A stretch of DNA of 64,000 nt, taken from assembly GCF_950295315.1 (NCBI RefSeq), contig NC_080175.1:64629353-64693352 (forward strand), written 5' to 3'. This DNA is from Erinaceus europaeus (Eukaryota > Chordata > Mammalia > Eulipotyphla > Erinaceidae). Each line of letters opens with the position of its first letter. Positions within the stretch are counted from its first letter, which is position 1. The notes beneath the pieces are model-generated. The model was not told the DNA's origin. It saw only the letters and a list, made by a program, of their open reading frames with translations, and made no database searches. Below, in pieces: positions 56,508 through 64,000 of the stretch. The translations under genes and the position numbers were made by a program.

Positions 56508-56640
56508 TTATTTTTTATTTATAAAATTGAAACATTGAGAAAACCATAGGATAAGAGGGGTACAATTCCACACAGTTCCTACCACCAGATCTCCATATCC
56601 CCTCCCCTCCCCTGATAGCTTTCCTATTCTTTTTGTTGTT
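56508..56640 (-). mobile_element. L1 3' terminus, antisense, first copy
   Basis: 'ggataagaggggtacaattc', 'cacacagttcctaccaccag', 'ctgatagctttcctattctt': the last ~130 bases of an L1 3' UTR in reverse complement. Confidence 0.85.
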
Positions 56641-57480
56641 GTTTCTTTCTTTTATTTTTAATTTATTTTTTATTTAAGAAAAGATAAATTAACAAAACCA
56701 TAGAATAGGAGGGGTACAACTCCACACAATTTCCACCACCCAATCTCCATATCCCACCCCCTCCCCCGATAGCTTTCCCAATCTCTATCCCTCTGGGAGC
56801 ATGGACCCAGTGTCGTTGTGGGTTACAGAAGGTGGAAAGTCTGGCTTCTGTAATTGCTTCTCCACTGAACATGGACATTGACTGGTCAGTCCATAATTCC
56901 AGCCTGCCTCTCTCTTTCCCTAGTAGGGTGGGGCTTTGGAGAAGCAGAGCTCTAGAGCATAATGGTTGAATTCTCTATCCAGGGAAGTCTAGTTGGCATC
57001 ATGGTAGCATCTGTAACCTGGTGGCTGAAAAGAGAGTTAACATACAAACCCAAACAAATTGTTGATCAATCATGGGCCTAAGGCTGGAATAGTGCAGATG
57101 AAGAGTTGGTGGTTCCTCTATTTTGTAGATAGCCAGTAGGCATATTTTAGTTCTATTCCAAAGGGCCTGTGACTACACTAGTTTTTTTTTTTTTCTCCTG
57201 AGCTTGAAATCTGATATTCAGGTGGATCTAAGTTATTGTCTGGGGAGATGATATCATGGCTGTAAAAGGAGCAGAAAGCTGGATCAGGGAAGAGAGTAGT
57301 TCCCTAATATGGGAAAGGTGTATAAATATTGTTGACTTTAAACCCCATCAATCTGAATTGGTCTGGAGCCCATATTTAGCTTAGGAGCCTATGTGACCTC
57401 TGCATCCCTGTAGATCTGAGCTCACATTCTTTGGTCATGAGTAGGAAGATTCCAAGCTGTCCCCACATTGACCCATCTTT
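56641..57480 (-). mobile_element. L1 3' UTR, antisense, second copy
   Basis: Starts again at an L1 3' end ('aggggtacaactccacacaa', 'cccgatagctttcccaat') directly beside the first copy, then runs on through 'gaaggtggaaagtctgg', 'gtctagttggcatcatgg' and 'gctggatcagggaagagagt'. Two L1 3' ends in tandem, same orientation, from separate insertions. Confidence 0.85.
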
Positions 57481-57532
57481 CTCAGGTGTAGCAATATTAA
57501 TATAGTGAGTATACACATTGTAAAAAAAATAC

Positions 57533-57715
57533 TTCTAGAGTTGCTTCACAAGAGGTGAAGCAAGTCTGCAGGTGTCATCTTTCTCTTCCCCTCTCTATCT
57601 TCTCCTCCTCTCTTCATTTCTCTCTGTCCTATCCAATAATGATGATATCAATAACAACAATAATAACTACAACAAGGACACCAAAAGGGAATAAATAAAT
57701 TTAAAAAATAAAAAT
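57533..57715 (+). mobile_element. SINE, 5' truncated
   Basis: Starts inside the body at 'agttgcttcacaagagg', then 'tgaagcaagtctgcaggtg', pyrimidine tract, 'tctctgtcctatccaataat', CAACAATAA-rich tail. Confidence 0.88.
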
Positions 57716-58920
57716 AGTTCTAGTCTGTGTTAAATCTAAAAATCATACTATCTACATTTAACATGTTTGAGGCAGTGGTTATCAATTATTTGATCTTCAT
57801 TGTAAATTGAAAATGCTAATTAAATGTTTATTTGATATATATCACTTAAAATGTCAGATTCATAAAAATTAGGCATATCATTAATGATACAGTGAAACAG
57901 TATAAAATAATCACTTTAATTTTGAGATATGTTTATTTATATCACTACAAACATTTTCTAGAGGAGTATTTTGAAGATGAGTGGTCTTTCACATATCTGA
58001 CTGGAAAGTAGGAGAAAATCGGAAACCATTCAGTTTTATTTTTACTGACTTAGCTAAGAGTCATCTTGGAACTTCAATTGCAGAACACTAGGAAGAAGGG
58101 ATTAATCCAGGGATGAATAGAACCAGTTTGAAAAGAAGTCAGTGTGAATGTAGAACTGTTATTCTAGAGAGAAGTTACAGGGCACATATCAGCTTGATCT
58201 GGTCTGAGGGTATTGGTAGCAGAACATTCCAGAGGAAAAGAAAAACTGAGTGGCCGTAACAGAGCAGTGTTATGGTTTAAAAAAATAAATTCAATAAAAA
58301 AATAGAAATAAAAAAGAATAAGAAATCCTGTGGAGTAAAGCATATTTGTTTCATTTTTGTGTGGTCAACAGCAAAAAAGATTGAGACCTTTTTTTTTTTT
58401 TCAAAAAAAATCAGCTAGTAGTATCAGCAGGTTATCAGACTCAAATGTGGGGAATTGTTCATAAAAATATAAAGTGCAAATCAGATTGCAAGTTGATGTT
58501 TTTCTTGTAAGGACAGGATTGTGGGTTTCCATTAAAGATGATGACTTGTGTCCATAGACATTCTCAAGATAGCCCTAGGCACTGGATGCTGAATCTTGGA
58601 TTCTTTAACATTACAAGATCATCTCTAGTTTCTAGTAATCTAATAGTAATGATATGCTAAGGAAATGAACTTAGCCAATCCAAACTCTCCATTCCCATGT
58701 AGGTTATTCTGCAAGCTTTTTTGGTATTTCCACCAAGCAAAGATTAGTTTTATCCAAAAGGAAAACAAACAAACAAAAACAACAACAACAGAAAAAAAAA
58801 CCACCATGGGTCCATTGCCACTTGGTTGTCCTTTACCCAGCTTTGAGCCCTGATGCTATATGGGAGAACCATGGAACCAGGAGAAGCTAAATAAAAGGAA
58901 GAGCAATGTGAGATCACACT
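57716..58920. other. Unassigned stretch
   Basis: AT-rich; an A/C-rich AACAACAAC tract at about 58770. Nothing else recognised. Confidence 0.5.
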
Positions 58921-58925
58921 CCAAA

Positions 58926-58996
58926 TTCTCTCTCTCTCTCTCTCTCTTCCTCCCTCCCTCCCTTCCACCCTTTTTCCCTCCCTCTCTCCCTCCAAC
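58926..58996. repeat. (TC)n / (TCCC)n microsatellite
   Basis: About eleven TC units followed by TCCC and TTCC runs. Confidence 0.9.
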
Positions 58997-59314
58997 AATG
59001 TTCAACTGAATGATTGAACAAGTAAGTCTGGAGCTGTGGATTTGTATTTTCATATGTCAAGAAATATAGCACTCAAGGAATTAAAATGAATGTCTACAGA
59101 GAGTTAGGATAGTGGTTAGTTTAATAAGTTTGATAAGGTCATTTAAGAAAGGAAATGTTAAATGAGCTTGATGGAAATGGTTCTTACATTTAAAAGCACT
59201 TTTAGTGTTTTCTTCAATACTAACCAGAAAGGTTAACAATCCAGAAGAGGGTAAGATTGAAGCAACATTCATATATTCTTGACAGGTGTAAACCACTGAT
59301 AGCAAATGCTCTTT

Positions 59315-59606
59315 TCTTTTTTATATTTACTTATTTATTTATTTTCCCTTTTGTTGCCCTTGTTTTTTACTGTTGTTGTAGTTATTATTGTTATTATTAC
59401 TGATGTCATCGTTGTTAGATAGGACAGAGAGAAATGGAGAGAGGAGGGGAAGACAGAGAGGAAGAGAGACACCTGCAAACCTGCTTCACCGATAGTGAAG
59501 CGACTCCCCTGCAGGTGGGAAACTGGGGGCTCTAACAGGAATCCATACGTATGTCCTTGTTCTTAGCGCCAAGTGTGCTTAACGCGCTATGCTACTGCCC
59601 ATCTCC
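59315..59606 (-). mobile_element. tRNA-derived hedgehog SINE
   Basis: Complete antisense plan: tail, 'gagagaaatggagagaggag', arms around 'gcttcaccgatagtgaagc', 'cctgcaggtggg', head ending 'ctactgcccatctcc'. Confidence 0.9.
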
Positions 59607-59614
59607 TTTATTTA

Positions 59615-59885
59615 TGTATTTATTTATTTATAATATATTTATTGAGATATTAATGTTTTACAGACGACAGTAAATACAATAGTATGTACATACATAGCAT
59701 TTCTCAGTTTTCCACATAACAATACACCCCTCACTAGGTCTTCTGTCATCCTTTTCCAGAACCTGTACTCTCCCCGCCACCCACACCAAAGTCGTTTACT
59801 TTGTTTGGTGCAACACACCAACTCCAGATCAAGTTCTACTTGTGTTTTTTGATCTTGTTTTTTACATTTCCACTGTTTTATTAAT
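59615..59885 (-). mobile_element. 3' end of another L1 subfamily, antisense
   Basis: 'gttttacagacgacagtaaa', 'gcatttctcagttttccac', 'cccctcactaggtcttctg', 'ttgtttggtgcaacacacc'. Same family as 31960-32125. Confidence 0.65.
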
Positions 59886-60053
59886 ATCAGTTTAATCATT
59901 CTATGAAGGCTGACTGAGCATTGAATAAAGACTAAACTTTAGAAATTCTTTGGAAACAAAATAAATAAAATTAAATTAATTCTAAGAAGATTACTTACTT
60001 TACTGTGAGATTAATAAATAGAGTAACTGTTTTAATTGACTAATAAATTAAAA

Positions 60054-60292
60054 ATTTTAACCTTTTTTATTTTAACTTTATTCCCTTTTGTTGCCCTTGT
60101 TGTTTTATTGTTGTAGTTATTATTGTTGTTGGCTGGAACAGAGAGAAATGGAGAGAGGAGGGGAAGAAAGAGGGGGAGAGAAAGATAGACACCTGCAGGG
60201 AGCGAGCGGAAGGCTTGAACCAGGATCCTTTAGCCGGTCCTTGAGCTTCACGCCACCATGCACTTAACCTACTGTACTCCAGCCTGACTCCC
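60054..60292 (-). mobile_element. SINE lacking its hairpin
   Basis: Antisense SINE with tail and head but with the whole segment between the two CCTGCAG arms missing: it reads 'gacacctgcagggagcgag' directly into the 'gcttgaaccaggatcc' part. TSD ATAAATTAAAA at 60043-60053 and 60293-60303, so the copy inserted in this form or lost the segment cleanly later. Confidence 0.9.
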
Positions 60293-60304
60293 ATAAATTA
60301 AAAT

Positions 60305-60501
60305 TTAATATTGGGTAGGGAGAAAGAAAAATTCAGAGAGAAAAGGGTGACAGAGAGAGGAAAGAGACATAGAGACACCTGCAGCCTTGCTATACCACTT
60401 GTGAAGCTTTTTCCTTCCTGCAGGTGGGGACCAGGGGCTTGAACCTGGCAGCTTGCACAATATGACATGTGAGCTTAATTAGGTACACCACTCCCTGGCC
60501 C
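60305..60501 (-). mobile_element. Older SINE
   Basis: 'gggtagggagaaagaaaaat', 'acacctgcagccttgctat', 'ccttcctgcaggtgggg', 'gcttgaacctggcagcttgc', 'accactccctggccc'. Confidence 0.8.
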
Positions 60502-60604
60502 ATGCATAATTGCTTTTACAAATAAAGTAATGGTATTTTGGTGATGGATTTGTGTATTTTGAACTAATCCATAATATTGAACCACATTTTTTCTTATGAA
60601 AGCA

Positions 60605-60830
60605 TGATTTAGGACTAGCAAAACAGCCTACCTGGGAGAGTGCCTGTTTTGTCCTGTGTGTAACCCAATCTTATCCTTTGTATACCACATGGGAGCACCA
60701 TTTCAAGAAGGAAGCTTTACTGCTGTGATGTCTCTCTTGTTCATTTTCTTTCACTTTACCTAGGAATGTTAGCTTGGAGCAGTAAAGCCCCAGTGATAGC
60801 AAAAATCAAACAAATAAAAAAATCAGCAAA
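60605..60830 (+). repeat. Old SINE, different family
   Basis: 'aggactagcaaaacagccta', 'gagagtgcctgttttgtc', 'ttgtataccacatgggagc', 'tctctcttgttcattttc'. A diverged tRNA-type head of another family. Confidence 0.5.
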
Positions 60831-61104
60831 AATATCTTAAGTCAAATGTTATATAAATTGCATCTAGTTATGTTAAAGCTTAAAAATGTGTGCATAGTCC
60901 ATAACATGTTTGTCACAGTCATGGAATACAATTAATACAAATATTCACCAGCTGAATAGTAACTAAACATGATATTTATCCAGACAATGGGATACTATCC
61001 ACTAAATGCAATTAAATGCTGATTTTATTTACACTACACTATAATATAATAAAGCAGTAAAATAAAGAGAAAATACAATGTAATTCAATTACTACGAAAT
61101 TCCA

Positions 61105-61405
61105 GGGGTCTGGGCAGTGGAGCACCTGGTTAAGCACAGGCAGTACTATGGGCAAAGACCTAGGTTCAATTCCTGCTCCCCACCTGCAGTGAGGATGTTG
61201 CATAAGTGGTGAAGCAGGTATACAGGTGCCTATCATTCTCTTTCCCTTTCTGTCAATTTCCCTTCCCTCTCTATTTTTTTCTGTCTTTTTGAATAAAATA
61301 AAATAGAATAAAAAATGGGAAAGAGGAAAAAATGGCCCCAGAAAGTGGTGGATTCATTGCATGGAAATGAGCCCTAGTGATAACCCTAGAAGGTAAAGAT
61401 AAAAA
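61105..61405 (+). mobile_element. tRNA-derived SINE with extended 3' part and TSD
   Basis: Head 'gggtctgggcagtggagc', box-B-like 'taggttcaattcctgctcc', body, pyrimidine tract, then 'gagccctagtgataacccta' and A tail. TSD AAATTCCA at 61097-61104 and 61406-61413. Confidence 0.88.
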
Positions 61406-61413
61406 AAATTCCA

Positions 61414-63189
61414 AAACAGCAAAATTGTACACAGAAAATATGTTAATGATTGTATATTGCCAAGGACTTTGGGATAATTACTGCTACTGATGAGAAACTT
61501 AATTTTGAAGGAAAACAGTGTTTTAACATTGATAGTGGTGATATATTTACACCTGCAAAAACATTAGAAACCATTGAGTGTTACATCTAGACTGTAAGTC
61601 AATGGCTTGTTTAGTATACAACATTTCATTCAAACTGCTTAGTACACTAAAATGCTAAAATGGTATGTTTTCAGGCAGTAGAATAATACTATTTAGTATT
61701 AATATTGTAGTTACCAGCTCAAACTCATTTGTGCATAGAAAACATACCTGACTTCCTCTTGCTACTTTAACTGCTACTTCTATTGATCATATGTTGATTT
61801 AACTGCAGCTACCTTTCAATTTAGAGAGTAAATACTTGTTTTTTTTGTTTAATTTACATAGGGAAGTAATGCCTTTGGACTTATGCCATATTTAATAGTA
61901 AGTAGACTATAGTACTTAATATAAGGTAGAAACCATCTTTTTTATTGAATGCGATACAAATATTAAATGCACACCCTGCTCAATTAAAGCTAGCCTACTG
62001 AGCTGGATAATGGCTTCTACCAGACACTTGGCTATGTATTTCCAAGTCGGGCAGCAGAGTTATGATATCAACTTTATGGCAATACTATGGGGTGATAACA
62101 CATCCAGCAGAAGATTGACTATAACCACTTAAAAATTTTCACATAAAATCCTCAGGATATGGTCCCTCCAAAGAGAAAAAAAACAAAATCTTAACTATTA
62201 TAGCTTCTATTCTCTTTTTTATTTTCACATCTCTCTAAGTCTTGGTTTAAACTAAATGCATCATTAATCTTTAACGTATCCACCTAAGAACACAATTAAA
62301 GTCAAATAGAATAATGAGTGACATTACGAGGAATACAGAATAGCAAACCCAAGAATGCATTCTACTACTCCATATGCTTTGCAATTACACATACCCACTA
62401 ACTCTTAGAGTGCTTGGCCTAAAAAAATTAACTCTTTCATAAATAGAAATCAGAATATTTGAATTAGTCGCTTAATTTGGGAACAAAACTAAAAATCAAA
62501 AGCTCTTATAACACTAAATCTTCTCATTCTGGAACTATATCATCAAGTTTCATTTTCGTACTTTATTTCTTCAGTATCTTGAGTAAAAATGACATGTTTT
62601 TAGTCACAAGTGCATCATTTATTAATTGAGTAACATTAGCCCCTGATCTTTAAAGTGTTGTATATGGGGAGTGGATGATATCAGCAGTTTTCCACCTTTG
62701 TTTTATATCAAAATCACATCCTTTGTCATGATCACAGCCCAGTTGGAAATAGACCCCACCCCACTCCAAGTCTCCAGTGAAGTGTAAGCCTGTGGTGTAT
62801 TTCTCTCTGTCTCTTTTTTTCCTCCTGAAAAACTAAGCCCAACACATAAAGCAGAAGGATGGCATCAACAAGAACAACAAAATAAATATATTTCAAAATC
62901 CTTGTTGCCAGAGATATTCTTCTCTCTCCATATAATACTTAAAGAACTAGAGAAATGACACTCCTGACTAAGCCAGTACTCAGTACTTTCCCAAGACTGT
63001 TTAAATAGTTCCATTCTTTAAAATTTAGGTATAACTTTGGCTAATACTTGAAGAAGCCATGACTTGCAATGACCAATTAGTCTGTCTTGGGTTCCATTGC
63101 TATGAAGTGAGGTAGCCATTGATAATAGCTATTTCATGTTAGTTGCCCATCTACACAAAACTATACTTCATGACTTAAAAAATTGTTTA
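61414..63189. other. Unassigned 1.8-kb stretch
   Basis: Unique-looking AT-rich DNA. A vague SINE-like piece may lie at 62670-62850, too weak to call. Confidence 0.5.
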
Positions 63190-63757
63190 TGCTGAGGTGG
63201 TACTTGTTGCCTTGACTAGGTTGGGATCGGCAGATGCAATATCATTTGGTATGAATTGAGAGAAGCATGAAGGAAAGTGAGCCCCACCCTATAGGTTCCG
63301 GGACTGCAGGGGGGCGGGGGGTATAGGCTCTATAGAGGATACAGGAGGCTCCTGCTGTCTTAGGATTTAAGAAGGCAATAGATAGTTATTGTTATGGTAA
63401 TATTACTTGGCAATTCAGTTAACTTTGAAAATCCCTTTGTTAGCTGAATAAGGGCACTAGACAGGCAGCTATCTACAAAATGAAGATTCCCCCAACTCTT
63501 CATCTACACTATTCCAGCCTTTAGGTTCATGATTAGTTAACAATTTGTTTGGCTTTATATGTTAACTCTCTTTTCAGCTACCAGGTCCCAGATGCTACCA
63601 CGAGGCCAACCAGACTTCCCTGGACAGACAGCCCAACAATGTGTCCTGGAGCTCTGCTTCCCCAGAGCCATGCTCCACCAGGAAAAGAGAGAGACAGGCT
63701 GGGAGTATGGATTGACCTGTCAATACCCAGGTTCAGAGGGGAAGCAATTACAGAACT
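63190..63757. mobile_element. L1 3' UTR copy with 5' inversion
   Basis: 63200-63445 is L1 3' UTR on the - strand ('gactaggttgggatcggcag', 'tatcatttggtatgaattga', 'ttcagttaactttgaaaat'), matching about 13215-13440 reversed. 63488-63757 is L1 3' UTR on the + strand ('aacaatttgtttggcttta', 'tcagctaccaggtcccagat', 'gaagcaattacagaac'), matching about 13700-13970. The inverted half is the upstream half, as left by twin priming. The 3' end is missing beyond 63757. Confidence 0.78.
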
Positions 63758-63799
63758 GAAGTGTCCGGATAGTGTCTCATGCATGCTCATAACTACTAG

Positions 63800-63962
63800 G
63801 TTACCTTGCCCAACTATTTTTTTTTCTTTTATATTTAGGATGAGAGAAAGGCAATGCAACAGACATAGGGTCAACTTTGCTCCATCTATGGAGTTCTCCT
63901 TGCTGCTCTCATGAAGTGCTAAGGATCAAACTCTGGATCTCTTCTCCTGAACCACATTCCTA
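63800..63962 (-). repeat. Old SINE fragment
   Basis: 'ctccatctatggagttctcc', 'aggatcaaactctggatctc' and 'ccacattcctagcaag' follow the same old antisense family as 25973-26156. Confidence 0.5.
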
Positions 63963-64000
63963 GCAAGACTAGCTAAAGAAGTAAGAACATACATCATTTA

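Overview
This is a vertebrate, almost certainly mammalian, intergenic or intronic stretch with no host protein-coding gene or host RNA gene that I can support. It is AT-rich and packed with retrotransposon copies. The dominant SINE, the L1 type with a very long 3' UTR, and above all a Vingi-type non-LTR retrotransposon (a clade reported among mammals only from hedgehogs, as I recall the literature) point to a hedgehog (Erinaceidae, e.g. Erinaceus or Atelerix). The species is an inference from repeat content.

Layout. 1-6.4 kb: old L1 and SINE fragments, a SINE/L1 chimera (3653-4035) and a probable solo LTR (5926-6402). 6.7-14.15 kb: one near full-length but broken L1 on the + strand, with tandem 5' UTR repeats, ORF1, ORF2 and a 1.3-kb 3' UTR, followed by an older L1 3' end (14165-15650). 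15.7-20.8 kb: SINEs, a G-rich tract and a solo LTR. 20825-23895: a 3.07-kb Vingi-like element with a perfect 11-bp target duplication, encoding an AP endonuclease and a reverse transcriptase, with no RNase H seen, broken by one TGA and one frameshift. 24-31 kb: mostly unique sequence with scattered SINEs. 31-41 kb: L1 3' UTR fragments interrupted by SINEs and LTRs, and a 17-bp-arm hairpin at 34.25 kb. 41.7-47 kb: SINEs, a 70-bp mariner-type MITE and two sister solo LTRs. 48.5-50.8 kb: a 5'-truncated L1 carrying a 354-bp internally deleted Vingi derivative (49285-49638, - strand). 51.2-54.7 kb: a decayed, HAL1-like (L1 without ORF2) element on the - strand. 55-64 kb: unique sequence, SINEs and L1 3' ends, one with a 5' inversion.

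How the parts relate. L1 ORF2 protein is the expected machinery behind the tRNA-derived SINEs and the 5'-truncated L1 copies. Vingi is a second, independent retrotransposition system. The short copy at 49.3 kb keeps only the first 220 and last 133 bases of the long copy, so it is a non-autonomous partner. The autonomous and dependent members of this system both lie in this window and are its most interesting content. All repeat boundaries were read by eye; only those with a stated target-site duplication (TSD) are precise.
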